Assembly (NCBI GenBank): GCA_021372535.1
Contig: JAJFUH010000112.1
Coordinates: 31,426 to 95,425 of the forward strand
Source: a bacterium
GTDB lineage: Bacteria > Latescibacterota > Latescibacteria > Latescibacterales > Latescibacteraceae
DNA length: 64,000 nucleotides
Direction: 5' to 3'
The notes beneath the pieces were generated by a model, which saw only the letters and a list, made by a program, of their open reading frames with translations, ran no database searches and was not told the origin of the DNA. The position numbers and the translations under genes were made by a program. Shown here one piece after another: positions 1-8,724 of the stretch (position 1 is its first letter; every line of letters starts with the position of its first letter).

Positions 1-626
1 TTATTTTCTTTACAGAGTACCACGAGGGGTGACGCATGCTCCATAAATACTCCGTCACTGGAGTTATTGTCGCTGTATGCTATGATATCCACGCCTGCAT
101 CAATCGTTGCCAATGCGCATTCAGCCGCGTCATTATCATATAGAGCATCGTGGTCAATAACGACAAATACTTTAAGATTGTCGTTATTGAATACACGGAT
201 TTTATGGATATGGATTGCGAAGGTCTGTTCGATGTCATACATGCGGAACCGGATGGTTTTAAAGTGATGAGACAGGTGCGGGAAAAGAAGTTTGCTGTAC
301 TCCTCGAGCGTTCGGAGCGCCTCCTCAGTCCTGCCGGCATTTGCCTTCACGATGGAAAGGATATCGTCGCGCGTGCGTTCCGACCGGGTTTCTCCGCTCC
401 GTAAAACATCTGAGTCCGACCCGCGGGATGCAAGGAGAAGGCTGTCGAGGCTCTTTTCGGATTTTACCACCTGGGCGAGTTCGTGCCGTATATCCTTGAC
501 GGCTCGTGTCAATGCCTCATCGTCGAACAGCATACGGGCGGTATCTTCAAGCACTCGTATGCCTTCCGCAGCCCGGTTAAGGCTGGCATCGATCAGGCGC
601 AGTATGCTTTTTTGCAAAGGTTTCAT
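1..626 (-). CDS. ThiD2-ThiE-like thiamine phosphate synthase family protein, 3' end truncated by window
   Basis: The gene reads leftward and runs off the left edge with no stop. The first ~140 residues match the ThiD2 domain (HMP-phosphate kinase type) often fused to ThiE: LIDASLNRAAEGIRVLED near the start, then RHEL, ASRGSDSDV, and ANAGRTEEALRTLEEYSK. Around residue 150 a ThiE/TenI-like barrel begins (LKVFVVIDHD, then DAGVDII). In thiamine synthases that strand is usually followed by a Q-L-R-x-K-type motif; here it reads AYSDNNSS, so the barrel may be divergent and thiamine synthesis is not certain. The ATG at 626 has no strong ribosome site; an in-frame TTG four codons upstream is an alternative. 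A terminator at 675-702 separates it from the gene upstream. Confidence 0.8.
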   Translation of the reverse strand, partial: MKPLQKSILRLIDASLNRAAEGIRVLEDTARMLFDDEALTRAVKDIRHELAQVVKSEKSLDSLLLASRGSDSDVLRSGETRSERTRDDILSIVKANAGRTEEALRTLEEYSKLLFPHLSHHFKTIRFRMYDIEQTFAIHIHKIRVFNNDNLKVFVVIDHDALYDNDAAECALATIDAGVDIIAYSDNNSSDGVFMEHASPLVVLCKEN

Positions 627-674
627 GGCCTGTTTCAATCGGGTAATTTGGAGGGATTTTCCTGTTTCAGAAGT

Positions 675-702
675 TAAAAAAAGCTCCCGGGTGAAGGAGC
701 TT
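675..702 (-). terminator. Rho-independent terminator after the small 73-aa gene
   Basis: Read on the minus strand, AAGCTCC (702-696) pairs with GGAGCTT (687-681) around a short loop and is followed directly by a run of T (down to about 675). It lies just past the stop of the 708-929 gene and before the ThiD2-ThiE gene, so the two are probably separate transcripts. Confidence 0.75.
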
Positions 703-707
703 ATGAT

Positions 708-929
708 TCATTCGTTTGAAAGGTCTTTGTAATTGAGTTTCACATGACCTTCGCCCTGCTCCTGAACGATTTTAACTATCCACCCCTTTACTTCTTCACC
801 GTTGATTTTAATTACCTTCGGTTTTTTTTCAAGCACTTTTGTTTTCGGATTCAGTCCAGAACATTTGCCTTTGATATCACGGCAAAAAATCCACTCTGTT
901 CCCGGGTCGGTATTCTTTTGAGACATCAT
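708..929 (-). CDS. Small hypothetical protein (73 aa)
   Basis: I do not recognise this protein. It is basic and soluble, with two cysteines (EWIFCRDIKGKCSG), a lysine-rich middle (KVLEKKPKVIKI) and a C-terminal stretch that looks like beta strands (GWIVKIVQEQGEGHVKLNY). It has no signal peptide or membrane segment. Support for a real gene: a GGGGTG ribosome site about six bases before the ATG, its own terminator immediately downstream, and no better reading on the other strand. The start could be the second Met. The nearby ThiD2-ThiE and activase genes give no clear hint of function. Confidence 0.55.
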   Translation of the reverse strand: MMSQKNTDPGTEWIFCRDIKGKCSGLNPKTKVLEKKPKVIKINGEEVKGWIVKIVQEQGEGHVKLNYKDLSNE

Positions 930-983
930 GACACCCCATATATAAAGTATCTTGTTGTGTAACAGAGAAATAATAAGGACATA

Positions 984-2264
984 TTAACGGTTTTCGAAAA
1001 ACCTGTTGTAACGTCTTTCCACCTTCTTTCTGCTCATATATCCTTTTACCAGTTCCATATAAATGCCGATATCCCTGTCCATGTCGACGTTCACGCCATC
1101 ATAATAGAATACCCTGCAGGGGATATTGTTGTGATCCTTTGAGAAGGACGGATAAACCGCTTCGGTAACAATGCCGTTCATACAGGAAAAGGGGCTGATA
1201 TCGACAATTCCGTCAACGCCCTTTGCATAATAATACCCTGATTTCCCTATACTTATCGCCATCTCGCCAAGAGCCCCCGAAGGCGGGAGATAGGATTCCG
1301 CCAGATTCATCACTTCCGAAACATCCGATGGCTCCTCATATCCGACGAAATCATCATGGAAAAGTTCGAGAAGTTTATGTTCATCCTTTTTCATCACACT
1401 CTTTTTTATCTGGACAAGCGCCATATCGACCGAAAACCGTTTGTTCTGTTTTATCAGATTATCCATACGGGTCCAGTCAGTATAGAATACCCATTCACTG
1501 AGGTCGGCGATCCATGTCTCGGCGCCGTTTTCTTCAAGTTTTCTGATCATGTTGTCATTGGCAAACCTGTTGTGACGGCAGTATATTTCGCCGACTATGG
1601 CCAGAAGCGGCTTCCCCTTTTTATAATCGGCGTCGATTGCCCTGAATCTGTCTCTTGCCCTGACGAGAGTTTCCTTTACCAGCGCGACAGAACGGCTGTA
1701 CGACAAATCGGTTCTCTCCAGCGCCTTTTCCTGTTCCACAAGCGATCGTTCGTAGACATCATCGGCAGTTCCTTTGGTTTTTTCATACGGTCTTGTCTTA
1801 AAAAGCATTTTCCGCAGAATATCCGAGGCAACCACCGCTATCCAGGCTTTCTTGAAAAATGTAATACTCCCGATGCCGCCATATCCATTTGAGGAAGTTG
1901 GAGATAAAACGATGACATCGTTCAGGTTGAGGTCTGCCAATACTTTTTCAAGCAGATGACAGTACTGGCCGAAACGGCAGGGACCATTGGCAGTCAGCAT
2001 CATGAATGCCGTTTTTTTAGGATCGAATCCTTCCGCTTCAGTAATTTTTAAAAAGTCGCCGAGTGTTATCTTTTCGGGGAAACATTCTTCACCCGATGAA
2101 TACATCGCTCCGAGTTCGAGGGTCCGTGCATCGGAAGGCGGGGTGATACGGGCTTCGATTCCCTGTGAGCGGAAAACGGCGGCAAGCAGTCTGGCGCCTG
2201 CCTGTGTCATCGGGGGAATATAGACTGTTCTTCCCTTGAGTGTCTGCGCGCCATCGACTTTCAT
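984..2264 (-). CDS. Acyl-CoA dehydratase activase-associated protein (COG3581-like)
   Basis: A 426-residue protein of the family that forms the C-terminal part of large 'CoA-substrate-specific enzyme activase' proteins, related to the subunits of 2-hydroxyacyl-CoA dehydratases. Visible family features are YIPPMTQAGARLLAAVF near the start, SSGEECFPEKITLGDF, NGPCRFGQYC (cysteines that may hold an iron-sulfur cluster) and GYYYAKGVDGIVDISPFSCMNG near the end. In many anaerobes this region is fused to the upstream ATPase; here it is separate. I chose the ATG at 2264, which overlaps the upstream stop as ATGA and has GGGAGG about eight bases before it; a longer reading to 2321 has no support. Substrate unknown. 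Confidence 0.75.
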   Translation of the reverse strand: MKVDGAQTLKGRTVYIPPMTQAGARLLAAVFRSQGIEARITPPSDARTLELGAMYSSGEECFPEKITLGDFLKITEAEGFDPKKTAFMMLTANGPCRFGQYCHLLEKVLADLNLNDVIVLSPTSSNGYGGIGSITFFKKAWIAVVASDILRKMLFKTRPYEKTKGTADDVYERSLVEQEKALERTDLSYSRSVALVKETLVRARDRFRAIDADYKKGKPLLAIVGEIYCRHNRFANDNMIRKLEENGAETWIADLSEWVFYTDWTRMDNLIKQNKRFSVDMALVQIKKSVMKKDEHKLLELFHDDFVGYEEPSDVSEVMNLAESYLPPSGALGEMAISIGKSGYYYAKGVDGIVDISPFSCMNGIVTEAVYPSFSKDHNNIPCRVFYYDGVNVDMDRDIGIYMELVKGYMSRKKVERRYNRFFENR

Positions 2265-5200
2265 GTTTTTGTTCCCTCCCAGGTGCTGAGAAAGCCTTTG
2301 GAATCGAGATAGGCCTCGCACCGTGTCATCATCCCGGCATCATTGGAATGGCCGTCGAACTGGAGCACCAGATATGGACGTCCCAGCGCCTTCCTGATAT
2401 ACTGCTTGATAAATGAATCCGGACCGCATTTGAAGTTGGTGATATAGATTATATCGAACTGCTTTTCCTGCGAAAGCTTGATTGCCGTCTGTATAATCTT
2501 TTTACCGTAATTCCAGTACATGTTCCGGTGATATCCGGAAATATCGGTTCCCTCGAAATCGAGGAAATCCATGGGAATGACATTAATCCCGTATATTCCC
2601 GCGAGTTTGGCGGCGACAGAGAGATTAATCGCCCGGTCATAAATGTTATACGGTCGCCCGACCAGTACGATAGCTTTTTCTCCGGCTGTCTTTACCTGTT
2701 CGACCGCATGACGTCCCGCTTTTTTGAGGCTGCTCCTGAATTCCTGTTGCGCTTTGACCGCCTTATCGAATGCCCGTTCGGAAACAGCCCGTGATATGCC
2801 GTACTTTTTGAAATACTCCGTCAGCTCATTCCTGACCATCTTATCGCCGTCGCGGAAATGGAGGGTCGGCTTGAGGATTTTATCACGGTGCGGATGAAAA
2901 ACCGGAGCATGTTCGGCCACAAACGGGAGTGTCATCCCCCAGACACAGACAAAGGATTCATATTCGGGGGTTTCCGTTTCGGCATTGATGATATTCGGGA
3001 GCCAGACATAATCCACACCTTTATCAAAAAGATGCCGTATATGCCCATGCGCGACAATCAGGGGATAACACGGTTCGGCCACAACGCTTTCTATGCCCAT
3101 GTTTGAAATGGTTGTATTTGTCGCATCCGAAAGAACCGTGCAGAAGCCGCATTCGGAAAGATAGACGTTGTAGAAGGGCAGCCTGTCATACGTATACATC
3201 GTCAGGGGTATGCCGACCTTGGGGCCGATCATTCCATTTTCAATATAACTGCCGAACAGCAGTTCCTCGCGTTTTTTATAGAGATCCTCGATTACCGCCG
3301 ACTTCGAGACTTTTTTACGTTTCCTGTAGCGTTCGGAGCACTTGTCACCCCAGTAGGTTTTTTCTCCGTCCACCGTGAATTCCTGCACGGTGCAGAAATT
3401 ACTGCATCCCTTGCAGGTAAACTCACGTAATTCAAAGTGGACTTTGGTCAGATCGAATCCCTTGAATGTCGAGTCGAGGTTGATCGCTTCCATTTTACGT
3501 TTTGCAAGCAGGGCCGCCCCTATTGCGCCCATCACGCCGTTATGGGGAGGCACGATGATCTCTTTTCCGGTGACCCGAGCAAAAGCAGCGGCCACAGCAT
3601 CGTTGTATGCCGTTCCGCCCTGGAAGAATATGGTGTTGCCGATTTTCCTGTCCCGCACCACCCTGTTGAGGTAGTTATAGACCACCGAATAGGCCAGACC
3701 GGCGATTAAATCCGCCTTTGGCGCTCCGCGCTGGAGGTATGAATAGAGGTCTCTGCCCATGAAAACCGTGCATCGCTCACCGAGCCGTATCGGGTGTTCC
3801 GAGGAAAGCGCGATTCTCGCGAACTCGTTGATAATGCTGATGCTGAGGTCCTCTGCCTGTTCTTCGAGAAACGATCCGGTTCCCGCGGCGCATGCATCGT
3901 TCATGGTGAAATCGACCACGATGCCGTCTTCGATGGATATGTATTTCGAGTCCTGGCCCCCGATTTCAAATATGGTATCGACTTCTTTCCCGAGCATTTT
4001 TCTGCTGATATGGAGAGCGCCGGTCTTGTGAGCGGTTATCTCGTCATTGATCGTGTCGGCGCCGATGAGAATACCGATGAGCTCACGGCCCGACCCGGTT
4101 GTGGCGACGCCTTTTATTTGTATCCGGTCGCCGATTTCACGGCCGATTTCATTGAGGCCTTCGCTGACAACCTCGATGGGACGGGCTTTTGTCTGGGTAT
4201 AGATTTCCTTGATGACATTGCCATGAGCATCGATTACAACGAGATTGGTACTGACCGAACCGATATCGACGCCAAGGTATGCGGGAATGGGTTCCTTCGT
4301 ATCAGGGAAAGTAAAGGGTATTACGTGTTCGCGGAGTAATCTGACATGATCGAGGGTCAGTTTATCATATGAAGGGAATACGGAACTCTTGGTTTGAGTC
4401 CTCGCAGACTGAATCATCACCGGCGCCTGGTCGAGCGACTTGATCGCGCATCCGAGGGCTCCGAGCCAGTTCATGGTCTGCGGAGTATATATATCGTTAT
4501 CGTCAAGGTCGAAAATCTGCCGTATCGACTGGAGCATCCCCGAATTCATAGCCACACCGCCGATAAACAGTACCGGCGGCGTTACTTTCTTGCTGCGGCA
4601 GATTACGCTCTTGAAATTACGTGAAACGGCATTGCAGAGACCCTTGAGCACTTCATCGGGCTGATACCCGCGCTGCTGGGCGTGTATCATGTCCGATTTT
4701 GCAAAAACCGAGCACCTTCCCGCAATCTGAGCGGCTTTGGATGCCTTTTCCACAACCGTGCCGATTTCCTCTATGCGGAACTTGAGCCTCGATGCCTGCT
4801 GGTCTACAAACGCTCCCGTTCCCGCCGCACAGTCGCCGTTGTTGCCGTAATCGATAATGTTGAGAGTACCGTTGGAGGTATCTTTCCCTAGAAGGATATA
4901 CCGTGATGTTTCTCCCCCCATTTCGAAAATGGTCCGGACATCCGGGTGGAAATGGTTCACAGCTTCGACAATGGCGGCAAATTCATTGATAACGGGGACA
5001 TTGTAATATGTTCCCGCAAGCTTGCCGCCTGAGCCGGTTACCGTGAGATGCAGTTCGCCGCCGTCCAGAAATTCCATGATGGAATCAAGAATAGTCTGGG
5101 CCGCAACAAGGGGCTGTCCCTTGATCCGCTGGTATCGTGACAGAACGACTGCAAACGCTGCATTATCCTGTTCCGTGTCGAAGGAGAAAAACTCTTTGTG

Positions 5201-5299
5201 AGACGCCATTTTCCGTAATACGGCTTTATCCTCTTTATTCACGATAACCGCAGCTTTTATACTTACCGAACCGATATCGATGCCTATTCCGACCTTCAT
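2261..5299 (-). CDS. BadF/BadG/BcrA/BcrD-type ATPase, double-domain acyl-CoA dehydratase activase with DUF2229
   Basis: A 1012-residue protein with two ASKHA ATPase domains in tandem. Domain 1 (about 1-290) has GIDIGSVSIKAAVI, FEMGGETSRYI and GDCAAGTGAF; domain 2 (about 340-610) has LGVDIGSVSTNLVVI, FEIGGQDSKYI and DACAAGTGSF. Each keeps the two cysteines that ligate a shared [4Fe-4S] cluster in the HgdC activator dimer (C157/C196 and C470/C510), so the protein could be an internal pseudo-dimer. A cysteine-rich link (CKGCSNFCTV) leads into a DUF2229 domain from about residue 690. Such activases use ATP to drive low-potential electrons into dehydratases. No classical dehydratase subunits lie nearby. 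The downstream gene is translationally coupled. Confidence 0.85.
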   Translation of the reverse strand: MKVGIGIDIGSVSIKAAVIVNKEDKAVLRKMASHKEFFSFDTEQDNAAFAVVLSRYQRIKGQPLVAAQTILDSIMEFLDGGELHLTVTGSGGKLAGTYYNVPVINEFAAIVEAVNHFHPDVRTIFEMGGETSRYILLGKDTSNGTLNIIDYGNNGDCAAGTGAFVDQQASRLKFRIEEIGTVVEKASKAAQIAGRCSVFAKSDMIHAQQRGYQPDEVLKGLCNAVSRNFKSVICRSKKVTPPVLFIGGVAMNSGMLQSIRQIFDLDDNDIYTPQTMNWLGALGCAIKSLDQAPVMIQSARTQTKSSVFPSYDKLTLDHVRLLREHVIPFTFPDTKEPIPAYLGVDIGSVSTNLVVIDAHGNVIKEIYTQTKARPIEVVSEGLNEIGREIGDRIQIKGVATTGSGRELIGILIGADTINDEITAHKTGALHISRKMLGKEVDTIFEIGGQDSKYISIEDGIVVDFTMNDACAAGTGSFLEEQAEDLSISIINEFARIALSSEHPIRLGERCTVFMGRDLYSYLQRGAPKADLIAGLAYSVVYNYLNRVVRDRKIGNTIFFQGGTAYNDAVAAAFARVTGKEIIVPPHNGVMGAIGAALLAKRKMEAINLDSTFKGFDLTKVHFELREFTCKGCSNFCTVQEFTVDGEKTYWGDKCSERYRKRKKVSKSAVIEDLYKKREELLFGSYIENGMIGPKVGIPLTMYTYDRLPFYNVYLSECGFCTVLSDATNTTISNMGIESVVAEPCYPLIVAHGHIRHLFDKGVDYVWLPNIINAETETPEYESFVCVWGMTLPFVAEHAPVFHPHRDKILKPTLHFRDGDKMVRNELTEYFKKYGISRAVSERAFDKAVKAQQEFRSSLKKAGRHAVEQVKTAGEKAIVLVGRPYNIYDRAINLSVAAKLAGIYGINVIPMDFLDFEGTDISGYHRNMYWNYGKKIIQTAIKLSQEKQFDIIYITNFKCGPDSFIKQYIRKALGRPYLVLQFDGHSNDAGMMTRCEAYLDSKGFLSTWEGTKT

Positions 5300-5342
5300 A
5301 ATGACCTTTACTCACAGTGTGATTGACGTAATAATCAAGAAC

Positions 5343-5900
5343 TTATGATGTGCTGTCGATTTTCGATATGGTGATATTCTGTTGAGCCTGATATTTCCCC
5401 TTCTTGTCTGCGTACGAGATATCACATGGACCATCTCCGCCCAAAAAGAGCACCTGGGCTATACCTTCATGCGCATAAATCCGGACGGGATGACTGTTGG
5501 TGTTGATAATCGAGATGGTGACAAATCCCTCCCATTCCGGCTCGAAGGGTGTGACATTGACAACAACTCCGCAGCGGGCGTATGTCGATTTCCCGAACGT
5601 AATGGTGATCACATCGCGCGGAATCCTGAAATACTCAACCGACTGGCCGAGCGCGGTCGACCCGGGCTCCATTTCGAGAATGTCACAGATAATGTCGCTG
5701 AACATCGCGTGTGTCAATATTTTCGGATCGATGGCGCCGGTGCCGGAAAATATCTTGAATGTATCGGAAACACGCATATCGTATCCGTATGAGGAGAGCC
5801 CGTACGAGATTTTCCCCGGCCGTGTTTCACCCTCCGCAAATGGTTCGATCATGCCGTGTTCCAGCGACATCCTGCGTATCCATGAATCGGGTTTTACCAT
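5343..5900 (-). CDS. dcd: dCTP deaminase
   Basis: Converts dCTP to dUTP, feeding thymidylate synthesis. The 185-residue length is normal. Family motifs are [15 protein letters not shown] near the start, [23 protein letters not shown] in the middle (conserved arginine and the glutamate-containing active-site segment), HEGIAQVLF, and a C-terminal [10 protein letters not shown] nucleotide-binding tail. The ATG at 5900 has AAAGGGAT at good spacing and lies one base after the nrnA stop, so it is the last gene of the tusA-like/nfo/nrnA operon. An upstream in-frame start at 5963 would overlap nrnA by about 60 bases and is less likely. Confidence 0.92.
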   Translation of the reverse strand: MVKPDSWIRRMSLEHGMIEPFAEGETRPGKISYGLSSYGYDMRVSDTFKIFSGTGAIDPKILTHAMFSDIICDILEMEPGSTALGQSVEYFRIPRDVITITFGKSTYARCGVVVNVTPFEPEWEGFVTISIINTNSHPVRIYAHEGIAQVLFLGGDGPCDISYADKKGKYQAQQNITISKIDSTS

Positions 5901-5901
5901 G

Positions 5902-6930
5902 TTATGAATCCCTTTTATTGAGAACCGATGCCGAAGCGTCCAGAACACGGGTAACGACTGCATCGAGCGTACCGTTCATGCTTGCCCCGGCAGCTTTGGG
6001 ATGTCCGCCTCCTCCGAGGAGAGACGCGATTTCGTTTGCCGGAATCGAATCGGCCGTACGGAAGCTCGCTTTAAACAGGTCGGTCCCTTCCTGGATTACG
6101 AGAAAAGCTATCTTGATATCCCGGATGATACGCAACTGTTCGATTATACCTTCCGTATGCTCGCGGCTGGCGCCTGCCTGTTCGAACATTTCACGGGTAA
6201 TTACCGAGTATACTATTCTCCTGCATGGTGTTATGCGAATCTCTGAAAGTGTCAGTCCAAGCAGTTTCTGACGGCAGAACAGTTGTCCCGATTCCATATG
6301 CCGTCGTATATTCGGAACGTTTATGTTATATTCGTAGAGCTCCGATGCTATCCGGTGAGTCGTTGCCGTGGTATTGCTGTACCGGAAAAATCCGGTGTCG
6401 CTTACGATCGCAGTAATGAGCGCTTCTGCTATCTGCTTGTTTATAATCGATCTGTCAATATGACACAGCAGATCGTAGACAAGGGAGCCGGTCGAACACG
6501 CACGGGTATTGAGGGCGAGAATGTCAGCCTCGATCTGTTCGGGCTGATGATGGTCAATTACTGCTTTTATCGCGTCATTGTCGATAAGGAATTCTCTGAT
6601 ATGCCCCAGCCGCGCGTAATTTCCGAGATCGAGAACAACGACAAGGTCGCCTTTAACCGGGCTGTTTTCCGGTAATCTGGTCAGTCCGTATGATTCGATG
6701 ATGCCATGAGGGTCGAGAAACCGGTACAGATCGGGTGTGGATGATTCGTTGATAATCCGGATTTTTTTTCCCATTCCTTTCAGGAAAACGGCAAACGCCA
6801 TCACGCTGCCGACCGCATCACCGTCAGGATTGACATGGGTTGAAAGAAATATCCTGTCCGAATCATGTATCGCTGTGGCGATTGCCGTCCATTGGTTTTC
6901 GTTTTCAGGGTAAAATGCGGACATGGTCAT
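5902..6930 (-). CDS. nrnA: DHH/DHHA1 phosphoesterase, NrnA-type oligoribonuclease / pAp phosphatase
   Basis: A 342-residue DHH-family enzyme that degrades short oligoribonucleotides and may hydrolyse 3'-phosphoadenosine-5'-phosphate. The metal motifs appear in order: [11 protein letters not shown] near residue 32, [21 protein letters not shown] (the DHH motif) and [18 protein letters not shown]. The DHHA1 RNA-binding domain ends with [12 protein letters not shown]. The start (MTM) overlaps the stop of the endonuclease IV-like gene as ATGA, so the two are translationally coupled. The operon combines nucleic-acid turnover (this enzyme and the nuclease) with dNTP supply (dcd). Confidence 0.9.
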   Translation of the reverse strand: MTMSAFYPENENQWTAIATAIHDSDRIFLSTHVNPDGDAVGSVMAFAVFLKGMGKKIRIINESSTPDLYRFLDPHGIIESYGLTRLPENSPVKGDLVVVLDLGNYARLGHIREFLIDNDAIKAVIDHHQPEQIEADILALNTRACSTGSLVYDLLCHIDRSIINKQIAEALITAIVSDTGFFRYSNTTATTHRIASELYEYNINVPNIRRHMESGQLFCRQKLLGLTLSEIRITPCRRIVYSVITREMFEQAGASREHTEGIIEQLRIIRDIKIAFLVIQEGTDLFKASFRTADSIPANEIASLLGGGGHPKAAGASMNGTLDAVVTRVLDASASVLNKRDS

Positions 6931-7763
6931 AGTTTCTCATACCAGTTTTTCATCAGTAAGGCATCTTTTTCGAGCGACGGGCTCTCACACACAAGAAATC
7001 CACACACGCCGTTGTCTTTCAATACTCTGAGCAGATCGCGATAATTCAGGTCCGACTCATCGAGGTTGAGGTGTTTCTTCTCCCCTTTTGCGCCGAATTC
7101 GATGCCCGAAATATGCATATGCATACGTTTGAGCTCGTGATCGCCGAGCACAGATCGGATAGTGTCGATCACCGTTTGAAATTCCCGCGCGGTATTGAAT
7201 TCACCGCTCCGGGCAAAAAGATGCGCCCAGTCGATACAGGGATGTATTCCATCGAGCTCTTTCGAAAGAGACAGAATCTCATCGAGAGAACCGAATTGTG
7301 TCGGTTTACCGGTCAATTCGGGACGAATATCTATCGATTCATCAAAGGAGCGGACAGCATCACAAAGCCCTTCGAGCTCCTTTCGTATCGTTCCATACAC
7401 CGTTTCAGGCGTCTGTTTGAGCATGAAGCCCGCATGAAACGTAATACTCTCTGCGCCGCTCAACCCGCCGAAGCGGGCTGTGTTGATGATACGTCTCCTC
7501 GATGCTTCGAGCTTTTCCGGCTCGACTGCGTTGAGGTTGATAAAATAAGGGCCGTGCGCGGAAAGACGTATGCCGTTCTCACGGGCGGCGGCGGCAATTT
7601 CACGGGCTTTGTCTTCACCCGGAAAGGTTCCGCGAACGTACTCGAGCTCCATGCAGTCGAGTCCGAGTTCACGCAGACGCTTACAGGCAGTCACCGAATC
7701 ACGGGGTTGTGCCGATTCCGGTGTTCCCGCTGTTCCGAACAACAGACGGTCGACCGGTCTCAT
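6927..7763 (-). CDS. Endonuclease IV-like AP endonuclease (TIM barrel)
   Basis: A 278-residue TIM-barrel protein of the AP endonuclease 2 family, which cuts DNA at abasic sites. Metal-site motifs of the nfo family are present: LSAHGPYFINL, ESITFHAGF, IRPELTGKPTQFGS, PCIDWAHLFAR, MHMHISGIEFGAKGEKKHLNL and VCESP. It most resembles the shorter archaeal/thermophile type rather than E. coli Nfo. Both ends are coupled: the start overlaps the stop of the TusA-like gene by 4 bases and the stop overlaps nrnA. A sugar isomerase role is a less likely alternative, since the HISG...G..G motif and the E/H ligands match endonuclease IV. Confidence 0.85.
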   Translation of the reverse strand: MRPVDRLLFGTAGTPESAQPRDSVTACKRLRELGLDCMELEYVRGTFPGEDKAREIAAAARENGIRLSAHGPYFINLNAVEPEKLEASRRRIINTARFGGLSGAESITFHAGFMLKQTPETVYGTIRKELEGLCDAVRSFDESIDIRPELTGKPTQFGSLDEILSLSKELDGIHPCIDWAHLFARSGEFNTAREFQTVIDTIRSVLGDHELKRMHMHISGIEFGAKGEKKHLNLDESDLNYRDLLRVLKDNGVCGFLVCESPSLEKDALLMKNWYEKL

Positions 7764-7993
7764 CGGGCACCTTTCCGGATATACACGCTGATTTCGCCGT
7801 TTTTCTCGGACATGCCGAGAAATTCATTACCGGTCATCGCACACCAGCTCGGCATATCGTTTTTTATGCCTTCGTCATCGGAGATAACGGTCAGGGTCTC
7901 CCCTGCCATCATTTCCTTGAGCCTGTTGGATGTTTCGATGATCGGCACCGGGCAGAATTTACCGACAGTATCGATGGTATAATCGGTTTCCAT
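7760..7993 (-). CDS. TusA/SirA-family sulfur carrier protein
   Basis: A 77-residue protein with the TusA fold. The motif FCPVPIIETSNRLKEM contains the CPxP sulfur-carrying cysteine near residue 14. The second half (EISVYIRKGAR) gives the final strand. TusA-like proteins pass persulfide sulfur to tRNA thiolation, molybdenum-cofactor or redox pathways; which applies here cannot be read from context. AGGAGAA precedes the ATG by about eight bases. First gene of the coupled operon that continues through the endonuclease, nrnA and dcd. Confidence 0.88.
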   Translation of the reverse strand: METDYTIDTVGKFCPVPIIETSNRLKEMMAGETLTVISDDEGIKNDMPSWCAMTGNEFLGMSEKNGEISVYIRKGAR

Positions 7994-8128
7994 GAAACAT
8001 TCTCCTGTAAGATATATAATATGGTTAAGAAATCATTCAAAATCAACGATTTTGTTGAAATGCTCACCGGTTTGCCGTATTATATAAAATGGACAATTTT
8101 TAATAATACCATACGAAAACGTAAAGTT

Positions 8129-8157
8129 TTGAAAAATTATAAGATATTATTTATATT
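8129..8157 (+). promoter_or_regulatory. Putative sigma-70 promoter for the NUDIX gene
   Basis: TTGAAA at 8129-8134 and TATATT at 8152-8157 are separated by 17 bases, in an AT-rich divergent intergenic region about 55 bases before the NUDIX start. Found by eye; AT-rich DNA yields such matches by chance. Confidence 0.45.
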
Positions 8158-8211
8158 GTTTTTATAAATTTACAATAATTCATATTACCTGGCCCGGTGA
8201 AAAGGTTCTCC

Positions 8212-8718
8212 ATGGAATTTTTCGATATTCTCGATGATGAAGGAAATATAACCGGCTGCGCTTCCCGTCAGGAATGTCACAGCGGAACACGCTATCTGCA
8301 CCGGGTCGTTCATGTGCTCGTATTCGACACATGCGGGAGGCTGTACCTTCAGAAACGCTCGCAGGACAAGGATATAGAGCCCGGGAAATGGGATACATCG
8401 GTCGGAGGCCATATCATGTCCGGGGAGATGCCCGAAGACGCTCTCATTCGTGAAGCCGAAGAGGAACTGGGAATCACCGGAACCGCTTTTGAGTGCCTGT
8501 ACACATATATAATGGAGACCGATATCGAACGTGAGCTTGTCTTTACCTTCCGGTGTACATGGGAAGGGACGGTCAGATTCCACGGACAGGAAATCGAGGA
8601 AGTGTGCCCGTTTGATGTAGCCACCATCGGGTCATTGCTCGGCAGCGGCTGTTTCACGCCTCATTTCGAGGAGGAATGGAGGCGATACAGTCAATGGACG
8701 GATCAAAACGGGGAATAG
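8212..8718 (+). CDS. NUDIX hydrolase
   Basis: A 168-residue NUDIX protein. The Nudix box is complete: GHIMSGEMPEDALIREAEEELGI carries the conserved G, E, R-E and E-E residues for metal and diphosphate binding. The start (FFDILDDEGNITG) and the LHRVVHVLVFDTCGRLYLQKRS segment resemble the isopentenyl-diphosphate isomerase-like / YfcD subgroup, but the substrate cannot be assigned. I chose ATG 8212, with AAAAGG about seven bases before it; an in-frame GTG at 8197 is possible. Single gene, divergent from the tusA-like operon and convergent with the CheW fusion gene, which ends seven bases away. Confidence 0.88.
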   Translation: MEFFDILDDEGNITGCASRQECHSGTRYLHRVVHVLVFDTCGRLYLQKRSQDKDIEPGKWDTSVGGHIMSGEMPEDALIREAEEELGITGTAFECLYTYIMETDIERELVFTFRCTWEGTVRFHGQEIEEVCPFDVATIGSLLGSGCFTPHFEEEWRRYSQWTDQNGE

Positions 8719-8724
8719 CAGGCA

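Noticed and set aside
1356-1892. Open frame on the plus strand opposite the activase-associated gene
   Set aside because: It is a shadow frame; the minus-strand gene has family motifs and a coupled start.
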